This document shows, piece after piece, positions 1-12,654 of a DNA stretch of 64,000 nt. The notes beneath the pieces were generated by a model. It ran no database searches and was not told the DNA's origin. It saw only the letters and a program-made list of their open reading frames with translations. The DNA lies in the NCBI RefSeq assembly GCF_000005505.3, contig NC_016135.3, forward strand, positions 28,482,758-28,546,757, written 5' to 3'. The first letter of the stretch is position 1. Every line of letters starts with the position of its first letter. This DNA comes from Brachypodium distachyon (lineage: Eukaryota; Streptophyta; Magnoliopsida; Poales; Poaceae). A program made the position numbers and the translations under genes.

Positions 1-838
1 CTTCAAAACGAATGTTGAGTATTGTTGTGTTGGATACTAGGCTAACGAAATCTGAGCCCAATGTGTTTTTGGAAAGAAGAATTGAAGATGAGCGGCTAAC
101 TACATGTTTAGGGCAGAGGAGGCCCCATTGACAAACACGACAGCCACAGTAAGCGTGGAGCCGAGGGCCGCCTTGCTAATAGAACTGAGATTGACAAGGG
201 CATTAGGGCACTACCATCCCTTCATCTAGTCCGGCGCAATATGCCAGCGGCATGCTGGCGTCATTGGGCGTTCGAGAGACCTGACCGAGTAGTTCGCTCA
301 TGATGGATGATGGCATCTAACCAACGCAAATAGCGCACCGAAAACCATATTAATTAGTACATCATTCATCGACGAGATCGGGATGCAAGCAGCGGCAAGG
401 GATTTAGCGGTCGCTAGAACGAAATTAAGAACATGCAAACAAGAGATTAATTAAGTGATCGTTACATGAACATAGACGACAATCCACGTACATGCATACA
501 AAAACGCAACAAAAACCAATCAGCATCGACGAGATTTAGAACGCGAGGAACCGGCATCGGCCCAATCAACAGCTAGAGCATCAGCTTTGCATCCTCGCAT
601 TGTAAATCTAATCTAGCAAGCGACATATTTGACTGCTCCCGGAAATAATCTTGTAAGCTTGATCGATTGGCCTGGCCCGCCAATCCGGACGCAGCAAGGA
701 AATGGCGATCCCATTAAGCAAAAGCGTAAGGATGCAAACGCAACAGGAAGTTGCCGAGTTTAAGCGGCCAAACATCATGATAGTTAGAATGCAAAGCAGG
801 ATCTAATTATGAGATCAACTGGCATTCCAACATCTAGG
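1..838. repeat. gene-free stretch with dispersed repeat fragments
   Basis: No coding potential is visible. An imperfect motif (gcgcaccgaaaacca ... atcgacgagat) occurs near 336-381 and 500-536 and again at 2146-2180. This suggests pieces of one repeat family that was later interrupted by other insertions. No terminal structure was found, so the class is unknown. Confidence 0.4.
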
Positions 839-879
839 AAATAAACTATCGCCCTATAGAGATTTTCGAACGAGGACCC

Positions 880-1395
880 TAACACCCACTCTTGACTACC
901 TTCGTGCACCTGCACTACTTGGGATATCAAACTTGTGGGAACTCAACTCTTTATTCAATAACTCAATGCTGATACAACACTATTTTTAGTGGCTACCCTG
1001 GCTACCCTAATATTACACAACATACTTGTGGTTGTTGTTGTGGCAGATTGTGGTACACTCATGGGGTGGGAGAGCACCCATATTTATAGTTGTACAAGAC
1101 CATCCTAAACATCATACTACAATTCTCTAGAATACTCTACATGTACTTACTTCTAGAGAATTCACATTTATTCTTGAAACTTACCCTAGGACCTTCCATG
1201 GTGAATAGCAACTCTCTTCAAACAACCTCTCAAGCCTTCTAGAATATTCCAATCTTCTCATATTCACTAGAATGATCCTTGTAAATATCTTCTCCTCCTA
1301 TAATCCAAAGTATTCCAGAATCTTCTCAAATATATATAACATATAAACTTGACCCCCACTAACTGCAATTAATGTTTGCATGCTTGACATGGAAG
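880..1395 (-). mobile_element. possible solo LTR (minus strand)
   Basis: Read on the minus strand, this AT-rich block has the order of signals expected in a retrotransposon LTR. A U3-like part has repeated TCTAGAA and TATTCCA motifs (about 1120-1330). Then come a TATA box (tataaatat, about 1077-1087), a short GC-richer leader, and an AATAAA signal near 950-958. I found no convincing TG/CA ends, 5 bp target duplication, primer-binding site or internal region. The call rests on signal order alone, and it could be an unrelated AT-rich repeat. Confidence 0.3.
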
Positions 1396-1949
1396 GTGTC
1401 CACATCATCATCCACATCATGGGCATTCAAAAGTTCCACATCACCATCCACATGATGTATTGTCGTACACCAGGAATCCATTTTGGTGGTCCATTCAAAT
1501 TTAATATTTTGATGCCTAAATTTTTTCATCTTCACGTTGCATATAAATATTTCACCAAACACACATATTTTCATGATATGTATGCCAATTTTTCTAAGAT
1601 ATGCAAATATTTAGGTCGACGAAGCTTCACTTTTCGGTTTCTTCAAAATTGTTAATGTTCATGCACATCAAAGTTACACATATTGTTTTGTTGCATAGAT
1701 GTTATGGATGATAAAATTGTTTTGTCCTACAATATTCATATTTATTTTTCATTAAATCATATTATCATCATTTGTTTCTAAAATCATATTCAGACGTGCA
1801 TATAGAATTTTCCGCGGCAACGCGTGGGGAATCACATAGTATGCATAAGTAATTCTCACCACTCTCCAATTATCCAGAGTATTCCAAAATATTCTCAAGT
1901 ATGCATTGTTATTTCTCAATAGACCCAAATCACACAACCTAAACAAGTC

Positions 1950-4340
1950 TACAGAGATACATCATCAACGAGATTAGAGACATATTTGCCTGGCCGCCTG
2001 CCCCAATCAACATCAAGGAGATAATCTGTAAGCAATCCATGCATTGCGCAGCTCTCAGACGAGCGAGCGAACCATGAAAAGGACAAGTAATCGAACGATC
2101 TGCCATTACATCAACACAAACAACCACTAATGCAAAACAAAAAAGCGCACCGAAAACCAATCAACATCGACGAGATTAAGCGTTCGCTAGGACCCGAGGA
2201 CGCAAAAACTAACCACCCAATCAACAGAAAGATTATGTTCCCGATCAACAGGAATCCACAGCACGCAAAGCAAAAAAAGTTGAATGGTTTTGTCACCGGG
2301 AAAATATGAGAAAGGAGTTAGCGATCCATGGAACATGTACAAGTAATCGCTAGGATGTGAGACTAAGCTAGCCACCAAACAACATTATTAAATTAAACTC
2401 ATCACAACATAAAATCCTCCAATGCAGGTAAACTCATCGCAACATTTGTCCCTCAAAACTCGCGACATAAAAAATCCCACATGCAACATAAGAAAAAAAT
2501 CACCACGGCATAAAAAAAATCCCACATGAAACATACATGGCATCGGAACAAATTCCCTCGGAGCACACTCATAATTGTTGTAACATAATGCCCTTGTATA
2601 TGTAGCAAAAAAAATGCACATTTGTAGCATGCAGGGATTCCAGCGGGTGAAGACCGGCGGATAGAGTCATGTCTTCTCTGACACCGGTGGATCTCACGGC
2701 GGCAAGTGATGGGGCGTCGATGGGGCGTGATGGCTTAGTGGCGGTACTGCAAGCTGCCTGGGGGAATGCGCATTGTTGCGATATGCGACATGACATGCTA
2801 TAAGATGTGGTGCTACAGGAGGCTATCTACTCCTACGTTGCCGTGAGAATTAGCGTGATGATCGATCCATCGGTCTACGCAAATCTTTTTCCCAAAAAAA
2901 CGATGCCCTTTTTTTAACTTTTTTAATTTAGAAGATTGACAAAAAAAAACAAAGCCACTTTTCAACCTTTTATATTTTGAAAAACGGACTGTTTCGGGTT
3001 TCGCCTCGGCATCAATCAAGTGATACTTTGCCCTGATCCGTCTCCTTCCTCACCGTCCGATCTAACTAGAAGCCAAATCTTGTCTATCCGATAGTCACGA
3101 CATCAAACTCATGAGTGTTTTTGTACGTATGCAATGCCGGTCTTACATTTTTCTCCTACCGCCTCTGTAAGCATTAAAAAATCTTGCTGCATTTCAAACA
3201 CGCGAATGAAGCAAATTTCTAGTCCACGACGTAGTAAGTGATAAGAACAACATTGTAACAATAAGTAGAGCCGTTGCAATTTTTTCATTTTAAAATATTT
3301 GTTATGTTCTCTCCTTCAAGAATTTCTCGGAACCAAGGTTTGGAGTGCCCGTGCGTTGCTACGGTTTGACAATTCATACAGGTCATGGATGTTGTTTTCA
3401 CATTCGTTGTCTTGTATGAAAACATGTCAAATAAAAATTGGTTACCAATGCAGAGCCGTAGCCTTGCATGTGTGTTACATAAAATTGGAATTCACATGTT
3501 CACTTGGACAATAAACACTTAAATTGACTGACCTCAACTTCAACTGCAACCTCCCTGGTGATGCGGCAGTCGAAAGGGGTCTCCTGGCTGGACGACGCCA
3601 TGGTGGCTCCTTCACTACATCCCCCTTCGGTCACTCCTCCTCGATCGCGGTTCCGGATATCCGCGACCGTGCCTAGTCCATGCCACAGAGAAGGGAGTTG
3701 ACGTTGCAGCGCGGATAGGTGGGCGAGGGGTGGGCATACTATCCGTACCGAGAAACGATCTACCGAAATCAGAAAATCCGGTTGACAATGTGAGAAAACT
3801 GAAGTTATCTCGAACAATTCAGATTTTACCCCTGGTTAACAAAAAAGATTTTTGATATGGCCAGATCGACACAACTGTCTCCTAGGCCCGAAATCACTCA
3901 TGCCATGCCCATCCCGTGCCCCCCAGCCTCAGCCCCACATCTCCATACGAGACATCTTCTCATGTACGTCTGTATCCAATGCCTAATCGCCTAGTTAACA
4001 ACCGTCATGAATTAATTAAGGCACCACCTGTAGTTCAAAGAAATAATGAAATAATGCTATCGAGGAAATATATAATTTGTTCATATGCAACCAAGGACAT
4101 CAAATCAATGCCACTCCTGTAGTGTTGAACTTGAATGCATGGCCCAGTTTGTAATACTAAATGATGCTTAGTTTCCTGTAAAAGAAAGTGGATCATAATA
4201 CATGCTTAGTTCGCTAATCAGCAACGAAAGATATAAGTTGAGGTGCTCAGGCCTGCAACCTTGTTCTCCTAACATGCATGCATTTCATCGAACAACTGAA
4301 CTGTCAGCCAACATACGAAGAAGACCTCCTCGCAAAAAAA
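1950..4340. other. gene-poor intergenic stretch
   Basis: No gene is recognised. It includes another copy of the dispersed repeat (2146-2180), poly-A and poly-T runs (about 2460-2520 and 2880-2960), a motif reading gtgcccgtgcgttgctacgg at about 3345-3364 that recurs in weaker form near 14,550, and one orphan exon-like piece on the minus strand at 3531-3602 described in the findings. Confidence 0.4.
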
Positions 4341-4350
4341 AATACAAAGA

Positions 4351-4545
4351 AGACCAATTAGAATGAATCGGCCTGACAAAGCAAATCCATCATAACTGGG
4401 GCTGCCCACGAGTTGTTGGTCGCCGCCGCCAGAGAGACAAAGACAACCAATTAGAATGAATTGGCGGCTGACAAAGCAATCCATCAGAGAGAGAGAGAGC
4501 TGCACCTTCGAGTCTGGGCATCCATATTTATGAGAGAGAGAGAGA
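4351..4545. repeat. 90 bp tandem duplication with GA microsatellites
   Basis: The sequence accaattagaatgaat(c/t)gg followed by tgacaaagca occurs at 4354-4386 and again about 90 bp later at 4444-4480. Two (GA)n tracts (about 4488-4500 and 4532-4548) are each followed by a near-identical cttc(g/a)agtctgggc block. No gene is visible. Confidence 0.6.
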
Positions 4546-4884
4546 GAGGCGGCCTTCAAGTCTGGGCGGCGAGGGCGTGGTTAGGGAGGTAAGGAGGTGG
4601 AAGCCCTAGCTAGAGGCGGAGCGACCAGAGCTCGCGGGCGGCGGCGGCGGTCATCGGAAGGGAGCGGAATAAAAGCCAAGCGGCCGGCCTGGCGGTCAGA
4701 GGAGGAGACGAAGAGTCTTTCGGGGGAGGCGATCCGAGGCTGGTGACGAGGGCGTCGATCTCCATGGCTGGCAGATCGGAGAGGTTGCTCAGAGGAGGAG
4801 GATTATGAGGAACTGCTGCAGGGTCGGCTAGCGCTGCTGGAAACGGACGTGTGAGGACAGCGGTTGCAGATTCGTAATTTCGGT

Positions 4885-5187
4885 GAAGTGAGTAAGTGAC
4901 GTACCACAACGACGCTTGTACCATCACCACCAACTCCAATTTAATACTCCTTCCGTCACAAAATAAGTGACGTGAAACTTATTTTGGGACGAAGGGGGTA
5001 TATTGGTGTGAAGTGACGTACCGCGACGATGCCCGTAATATCACCACCAACTCCAATTTAATATATTGGTAATTCAAATGCAAATTCAAGTCACTTATTT
5101 TGAAATGGAGAGAGTATATTGGTGTGAAGTGACGTACCGCGACGACGCCCGTATTATCACCACCAACTCCAATTTAATATATCGGTA
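4885..5187. repeat. three tandem copies of a 116 bp unit with Stowaway-like hairpins between
   Basis: The segment gtgaagtgacgtaccgcgac followed by caccaccaactccaattt occurs three times, starting near 4885, 5009 and 5125. Copies 1 and 2 are separated by a 52 bp hairpin at 4947-4998. Its arms are ctccttccgtcacaaaataa and its near complement, flanked by TA on both sides, which is the Stowaway signature. A half-hairpin remnant lies between copies 2 and 3. The amplification therefore seems to include a MITE insertion site. Confidence 0.65.
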
Positions 5188-5552
5188 TAGATTTAGATAA
5201 CATTCGTGATTTTATTAACATTTCTAATATTTGCTGAATTTCTTCTCTTTCTCAAAACTGCACTCAGCAGTGGTTACCTTTTCTTCTTCTGAAAAACTGG
5301 AGATAAATCCGGAGCCGTGTTTTCTATTTGTCCAAACGAACAGGCCGATGCCGCTCGATTCTTGCCCAAATTGTACATTTTCCCAGTGAAATCCATCCAG
5401 AATGCGACGCGTTCTTGCGATTCGCCCTGTTTGGATCCACCGAGACTCAGATCTTGCCCCCCTTTCGTCTCTCGGCGATCCAGTCCCCACCCATTCAACT
5501 CTCTAGGTTTCTCTCTCGATTTTGATTGCCCTGTCTCGCGATTCAGGGAGAA

Positions 5553-8500
5553 ATGGCGCTGGGCCACACGCGGCTCGACGTCCGGCGGCTGCAGCAGCAC
5601 TCCTCCTCCTACTGCTCCGCCACCACCGTCGTCGTCTTCGTCGCGCTCTGCTTGGTCGGCGTCTGGATGGCCTCTTCCATGCTCGTCACGCCCGCCGACT
5701 TCTCCCCCTTCCAGCCCTCATTGCCGCGTCGTCCCGTCGCAACTCCAGCGAAGGGCGACTCGCGGCCCGTCGTTAGAGAAGAAAGCGCCGAGGAGAAGCC
5801 TGAGGACGCCGTGCCTGCGGATGAGGCCACAGAGAAAACAACAAATCAGCCTGGTGAACAACAGAGTGTGCCAGAGCTCAAGGAGAAGCTGGATGAGGAG
5901 CAGGAGGCAAAGAAGAAGGGGGACAAGCCTCATGAACAGAATGTGTTCAAGCCCGACGTGGAGCAGGAGGCGAAGAAGGAGGCCGAGGTGTTTCCGGATG
6001 CCAGTCAAGCCGAGCTTCTCTACGAGACAGCTACGGAGCCGGGGCCATGGCGCACGCAAGCTGCCGAGTCCAACATGGAGACCAAGGAGAAAACCACCGC
6101 ATCGAGTATCCCGGCGAGTTTTAGCTGGAAGCTCTGCAATGTTGAGGCTGGAGCTGATTACATTCCGTGCCTTGACAATGTGGAAGCGATCAAGAAGCTT
6201 CGGAGTGACACGCACTACGAACACCGAGAAAGGCATTGCCCTCAAGAGCCTCCTACCTGCCTTGTTCCTCTGCCGAAGGGTTACAGGAGTCCAATAAGAT
6301 GGCCTGAGAGCAGAGATCAGGTTTTAGTTGGCCACTTAATCCTGCTTCTCGATACCTGTATGTACTTAGTTATCTCAGACATGATTTATTCACTTGAGAT
6401 TTCTTGGCACAGATATGGTACAACAATGTTCCTCATACTAAGCTGGTAGAATACAAGGGACACCAAAACTGGGTTAATGTCTCTGGGGATCACCTAATCT
6501 TTCCGGGAGGCGGAACTCAGTTCAAGCGTGGTGCATTGCATTATATTGATTTCATTCAGGAGGTAAGACTCAACTGCTACCATTCATGAGAATATTACTC
6601 ATTAATCGACAAGTTCAAAGCCTTTGGTGTTGTGAAAAACATTTTGTGAACAATATTTTTTCACTATAAGTTAGTATAGACATGTCATGGCCATATAATG
6701 CTAATGATTTGTTGAGTAGGGGCAGAATATGGTTATTCTTCCTTGTGAAAAAAGATGATGCACTGGATTTAGGAATTCAATGTAGTTAAAACTGAGGTTC
6801 TTCGTTTGACATGTCTGATGCTACTACACAGGCAAAGAAAGATGTGGCATGGGGAAAACGAACTCGTGTAGTTTTAGATGTTGGCTGTGGAGTTGCTAGC
6901 TTTGGAGGATATCTGTTTGACAGAGATGTACTTACTATGTCTTTTGCACCTAAAGATGAGCATGAAGCTCAGGTGCAGTTTGCTCTTGAGAGAGGAATCC
7001 CTGCTATATCAGCTGTTATGGGTACAAAAAGGCTCCCATTTCCTGGTAGGGTCTTTGATGCTGTTCATTGTGCACGCTGTAGGGTACCATGGCATATTGA
7101 AGGTACTTTTTCTGGCAACAAGATTTTTCTTGTACAATTCATACCTTTCGTGTTGAAATTTTCTGACATTCTGAGCATTGTTTGTCAGGTGGTAAGCTCT
7201 TGCTAGAATTGGATAGACTGTTAAGGCCTGGTGGTTACTTTGTGTGGTCTGCTACTCCTGCATACCAGAAACTGCCAGAAGATGTTGAGATATGGCAAGG
7301 TAAATCAATTAATGATTTCGGTTTTCATTTTATTTGGATATACCTGTTGCTCCCAAATTCCGTGTCAGCTGATGTCAGCTGGACTGTTGCAATGAAATGG
7401 CGAAGTCCGTATCTTATATCTTTTTTGCTGCCCTTTGCCAGCAATGTCTGCTCTAACAAGGTCAATGTGCTGGAAAATGGTCAATAAAGTAAAGGATAGG
7501 CTAAATCGAGTTGGTGTAGCAATTTTCCAAAAACCAATAGACAACAGGTGCTATGATGGAAGATCTGCTGCAAACCTTCCACTGTGTGGAGAATATGATA
7601 ATGTTGATGCTGCCTGGTAAGTGTTCTCAATCCCAACTGGTTATATCTTCGATGCTGATCACCAAATCTTGTACCTAATTTTAGATTCATATACTCTCTT
7701 ATTGCCATTCAGGAATGTTTCATTGGAGTCTTGTATACATAAATTGCCTGTAGATCCGGCCATTCGTAGTTCACGTTGGCCGGAGGAATGGCCATTGAGA
7801 TTGGAAAGAGCACCTTACTGGCTGAAGAGCTCTGAGCCTGGAGTCTATGGAAAGCCTGCTCCTGAAGATTTTGAAGCAGATTACGATCACTGGAAGCGGG
7901 TCATAAGCAATTCGTATATGGATGGCTTGGGTATTGATTGGTCTGCTGTCAGGAATGTGATGGACATGAATGCTGTATACGGAGGGTAAGAACATAGCAC
8001 ATCATTGATCCCTTTTAGCGCCAAAAGGAAAAATAATAATCCACCCAGTTTGTAGTTCTGTTCCATTTCAACATCTATGCTGCAGTATTTATATCAACTG
8101 TTTTGGCAAGTGCTGGAGCAGAAAAATGCATTGTATTGCAGCACATGACATGACTTTCTGGCATCTGCTTGCTGTTGTAGGTTTGCAGCAGCTTTGCGAG
8201 ATGTGAAGGTGTGGGTCATGAATGTAGTTCCAATCGACTCGCCCGACACACTCGCGATCATATACGAGCGTGGGTTGTTTGGACTCTACCACGACTGGTG
8301 CGAGTCGTTTAGCACGTACCCGAGAAGCTATGATCTTGTGCACGCAGATCATATTTTCTCCAAGGTTAAAAAGAGGTAAGTAACTGGGTGTTCCCAAAGA
8401 ATCTGATAGCAGAGCAGCTGATATGCAGTGAAAAGCCATTGTCACTGAGCAAATATTTTCTAACCTTCTGAGTATGTACATAAAAGAACATGATACCATT

Positions 8501-8753
8501 GTGGTGTGGGTATAAGACTGAATTGCTGGCTGTGTGGGTTTACAGGTGTGGACTATTGAGTGTGATAGTGGAGGTGGATCGGATGGCGAGGCCAGAAGGG
8601 AGGCTGATTGTTAGGGATGACATGGAGACGATAAACGAGGTGCGGTCGATCGCCGAGTCGCTGCACTGGGAGGTCCGGCTGTCATACTCCCAGGAGAAGG
8701 AAGGCCTTCTGTTTGTGCAGAAGACCATGTGGCGACCAAGTCCTTCTAGCTGA
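5553..8753 (+). CDS. probable Golgi methyltransferase, PMT (QUA2/DUF248) family, PMT24-26-like
   Basis: Eight exons join in phase: 5553-6320, 6413-6562, 6832-7102, 7189-7299, 7442-7616, 7713-7985, 8181-8375 and 8546-8753, giving 716 residues. It is a type II membrane protein. A short cytosolic tail is followed by one hydrophobic segment (about residues 23-45), then an acidic, Lys-rich stem (about 70-190) in which a DxEQEAKK-type motif is repeated. The C-terminal catalytic region has a SAM-binding motif ([16 protein letters not shown]) and family blocks such as [36 protein letters not shown] and [10 protein letters not shown]. The long acidic stem resembles Arabidopsis PMT24, PMT25 and PMT26. 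The family is thought to methylate pectin (homogalacturonan) in the Golgi, but this member's substrate is inferred. The start is the first ATG in frame after a GC-rich leader. Confidence 0.9.
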
Positions 8754-9300
8754 AGCAAATCTCCGCAATGAAACCATGGATCCATTGAAATACATACATA
8801 TACATACATTGATATCTGTCTGTGTAGAAGAAGGTGGATTGGGTGTAGCATAGCATATGAATATATGATGATATTGTTGCTGGCAAATTCACTGCCGTTG
8901 AATTAGCATAGATCAGGCGAGGCAGTGTGTATGTCTGTAATACCCCGTACATGATTACTGTTCATGCTAGGCTCAGCAAGATATATATATACACATACAT
9001 AGCTAAAAATAAGATGCAATTTTTTCGCATTTGCCGTGTCGATGCTTCTTCTGAAAGCAAAGACTGTTTTTTGGTCGAGTGTAAATAATCATAAGAAATA
9101 AAAACTTTGTTAAAAATTGCTGACATAAGAGTTCATTCATAGACCTAAATTATCCACACTGTACAAGGTTTCAGACAAATGTGCCTCTGAAGGCTGAAGT
9201 AATAAAGGAGGTTCAGATAAGAGAAGTGACACTTGCCCTGAAAACAAAAAATTCAGATAAGTCCCCTCCAATCCCATCGTCCTCTTCCGGCGACGACACG
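8754..9300. other. 3' UTR and intergenic spacer
   Basis: It holds the trailer of the upstream methyltransferase gene (AT-rich, with aataaa-like strings around 9095-9105) and the leader of the RNase P gene. No separate gene is seen. Confidence 0.5.
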
Positions 9301-12300
9301 ATGCGGCTCGCTGCGGCGGCGGGGGCTCTCCGGCCCCTCTTCTTCCACCCTCACCGGCAGCCGCGCCGCCTCCTCTCGTCTCTACGCCGCTCCTCCGTCC
9401 CCTTGGCCCGCCGACGACGCCACTCCTACTCTTCCACCTCCACTGCACTCGACGACGCTCCTAATAATTCGCCCTCTCCTACCCTACCCGGACCCGGACC
9501 GCCGCCGGCTGCAGGAGGCGGCGAAGGCAAGGCTTCCCGCCGGCGTCGCTCGCGAGACTCCCCCGAGGGTCTCCTCAAGCACAAGCTGGACATGTGCTCC
9601 CGCGACGGCGACCTCCCCACCGCGCTCGCCCTCTACGACGCCGCGCTCGACCCGGCCTCCTCCCCGCCGGTCCCGCTCTCCATCCACCACTACAACTGCC
9701 TCCTCTACCTCTGCTCCAACGCCGCCGCCACCGCCTCCGACCCCGACGCCGCCAGCCGCGGCTTCGAGATCTTCGCCAGGATGGAGGCCCAGGGCGTCGA
9801 GCCCAACGAGGCCACCCTCACCAGCGTCGCCCGCCTCGCCGCCGCGCGCCGGGACCCCGCCATGGCCTTCTCCGTCGTCCGCCGCATGGCTGACGCCGGC
9901 ATCCCGCCGCGCCTCCGCACCTACGGACCCGCCCTCTTCGCCTACTGCGACGCCGGTGACGCAGACGGGGCCAGCGAGGTGGAGGCGCACATGGACGCCG
10001 GAGGGGTCCTGCCCGAGGAGACCGAGCTCGCTGCGCTGCTCCGTGTCAATGCTGACAAGGGGAGAGCCGACGAGGTGTACAGGGTCCTTCACAGGACGCG
10101 CGTGCTTGCCAGGCAGGTGTGCGAGACAACCGCCCAAGTAATTGAGGCCTGGTTCCGCTCCGATGCAGCGTCGCAGGCCGGAGTGGACAAGTGGGACGCC
10201 AAAAAGGTCAAGGAAGGGGTGGTGAAGGGTGGCGGCGGCTGGCATGGCCAGGGCTGGCTCGGCAAGGGGCAATGGGACGTTGAGCGAAGCGAGATGGACA
10301 AGAACGGTAAGTGCCAACGTTGTGGTGAGAAGCTTGTGTGCATAGATATCGATCCTTCCGAGACAGAGAACTTTGCCAAGTCGCTCACTGAACTGGCGTG
10401 CAAGCGGGAGGTCAGGGACGATTTCCTACGGTTTCAGGTCCAGTATCTATCCATTCTTTCGCACCCATCACAAATCACAAGTTGACCGAGCAATAGTTTT
10501 TACATGCACTGTAGCTTTCTTTGCCAGGACTCCTTTCTACAGCATTGCCAAGAATTACATACATATAGTTCTTTCTGTTTACATCATATATCTAGTTCAA
10601 AATAAGAGCTAGAATGATGATTCGTAAGCCCCATTTTCTCATGTTGGCTCATAAAGAGCTTTGGAATGGTCAAGAGCGGTTTTTATTGTTTGGAGTGCTA
10701 TACTATTTTGTAGGGGATGCATTTTTTGTTTGGATTGTGACTTTTTAGCGGATTTAGATCACTGTGAGAAACTTAATTGGGTCGTAGGAATGTAACACCC
10801 ATCCGTGCCAAATTGTATCCTTTGGCTATGATTTTGCTAAGGACTAGCATAGGTAAAGAGCTTGTTTGGCCTGATTGGAGCTTCTCCAGCAAGCCATTTT
10901 GTTAAATGCCCAAGAAGCCACACCAATTTCAGCTGATATGTGGCTGCACATGGTAGTAGGACCATTCTAAAGCTTGTTGAGGCATTGGCCCAAAAATAAG
11001 CTGCTTGTTTTTTATGGGGCATGGCTGAAGAAGATGAACCAGGCCTAATGAGTTCCAAAGTAGGTTGTCGTTCATCGTCATACTCCAGAAAACTTCATGT
11101 AGCAGATCTAGGTGGTAATATCATCAGCGCTCAGCCAGCATGCTATTGTTTGCACTTTACCTTTCTGTTCAAAGTTTTACTCATAGTAACCTAAATCTGT
11201 TTTCATTGAGGGTCTGACTGTACTTGAGAAGTTTATTTCTCATGACCTTTTGTTAGATTATTTGACTGCTTATATTCTGCACTTGAAGCTTCTCTGTTTA
11301 ATTGAGAACCTGGTATTCTGCAGGGCTGGCTTCGCCGGCATGGGCCTTTTGATGCTGTTATCGATGCTGCTAATATTGGCCTTTACAATAGTAAGGCTTT
11401 CAGTTTTTCTCAGGTAGAAAGACCTTTGTCCGCAAAACATTATAATTCTATACTACAATTGTTCTTGTAGGTGAACTTTGCCAATTATGAACCATGCTTT
11501 TGTTGTAGGTGAACTCCGTTGTAAATGGCATACAAAGAGTAACTAAATCAAAGAAATTGCCACTGATTATTTTGCATAGGAGTCGAGTACATTGCGGCCC
11601 TGCAATAGTTCCACACAATCAGAAGCTTATAGAGGGTTGGCGAAGTGCTGGAGCACTATATTCCACTCCTCCTGGTTCCAATGATGATTGGTGAGGCCAT
11701 GTTTCCTGCTTAAATTAACAACTGGAAGAGGCATTATTAGCTGCATTGCTCAAATGAAGCCGGTATCACGTAACATAACAACTGGAAAAGGCATTAACTA
11801 GCTGCATTGCTCTAATGAAGCAAGTATTGTGTAACATAACAACTGGAAAAGGCTTAACTAGCTGCATTGTTCTAATAAGGCAAGCATCATGTTGTTTACA
11901 GAATTTTGTAAATTTCACTAGATAATTAATGGTGAGAGATGTCAAGGTAGTGATCTGGGATTGTTCTCTGTATTGTTGTCTACCTTTTGCACCTTTGCAA
12001 ATCATTTATTTCCTTTCCTCCTGCAGGTACTGGCTGTATGCGGCTGTTAGTTGTCGTTCATTGCTTGTTACGAATGATGAGATGCGGGACCACTTGTTTC
12101 AATTGCTTGGAACTAGTTTTTTCCCCAGATGGAAAGAAAAGCACCAGGTTTGTTTCTCATGGCATAACTCAACAATGAAGTCTATACTTTCTGTATTTTT
12201 TTACGAACCCTTAAATAAGGTCACTTGCTCTGAAGTTTGTTTCTTACTTGCTGCTCCATTTTTAATGAGACACGAAGGTTGCTCTTAACTCCTGGCTCAG

Positions 12301-12654
12301 TGTTGAAGCCTCAGTTTGTGCAATCCAAAATCCTCTTCTGAATCATTCTTTAAAAAAAATTGAAACTAAAGAATCCTAGGCAACTCTCTGCAGGTTAGGC
12401 TAACATACTCGGGGCGAGGTCCTACTTTTCACTTGCCGCCTCCTTATTCAATTGTTACTCAGGTGATTAATCTTGGTTCGGAAACCAAATCTACTTCCCC
12501 TTGGGCATGATCAGGAATACATTGTCCAACAAATTGTGTTTGGGTGTAGGAATCTGAGGCTGGAAGGTGGCATGTACCAACAACGACCGGTGATGATATC
12601 GAAAACCCACGACAGTGGATTTGTGCCATTAGGAAATCACAAAGGCGAGATTGA
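9301..12654 (+). CDS. PRORP1: proteinaceous RNase P, organellar type (PRORP1-like)
   Basis: Six exons join in phase: 9301-10437, 11324-11413, 11509-11690, 12027-12147, 12394-12462 and 12550-12654, giving 567 residues, close to Arabidopsis PRORP1. The enzyme cleaves the 5' leader from tRNA precursors using protein alone. The first 80 or so residues are Arg/Ser/Ala-rich without acids, as in an organelle transit peptide. Helical PPR repeats follow (about 95-310). Next is a CxxC (KCQRCGEKL), the first half of the structural zinc site. The NYN metallonuclease domain has the conserved Asp motifs FDAVIDAANIG and VTNDEMRDHLF. The C-terminal half of the zinc site is RWHVP and QWIC. All key residues are present. 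The symbol is by family resemblance; plastid or mitochondrial location is inferred from the N-terminus. Confidence 0.92.
10850..11052. mobile_element. possible small MITE in PRORP intron 1
   Basis: Within the 886 bp first intron, the edges (cttgtttggcctgatt on the left, and aggcctggttcatctt as the reverse complement of the right) resemble each other. Such gtttggcct-type ends are common in grass hAT-like MITEs. No clear target-site duplication was found, so this is weak. Confidence 0.25.
11717..11892. repeat. three tandem copies of a 60-61 bp unit in a PRORP intron
   Basis: The unit begins aacaactggaa(g/a)aggc, contains tagctgcattg, and repeats from about 11717, 11777 and 11838. It fills most of the intron between exons 3 and 4 (11691-12026) of the RNase P gene. 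Confidence 0.75.

Noticed and set aside
4610..4939. 109-codon minus-strand ORF with MEIDALVTSLGSPPPKDSSS
   Set aside because: Low-complexity, no domain and no partner exon. It sits next to microsatellites and repeats, so it is most likely a GC-driven open frame or a decayed fragment.
5317..6297. 326-codon plus-strand ORF overlapping the PMT first exon
   Set aside because: Arg/Ser-rich translation typical of the wrong frame over a GC-rich exon. The family-matching frame is the one starting at 5553.
9484..10317. 277-codon minus-strand ORF opposite the RNase P first exon
   Set aside because: Mirror frame of a GC-rich coding exon; Gly/Val/Glu-rich with no domain.
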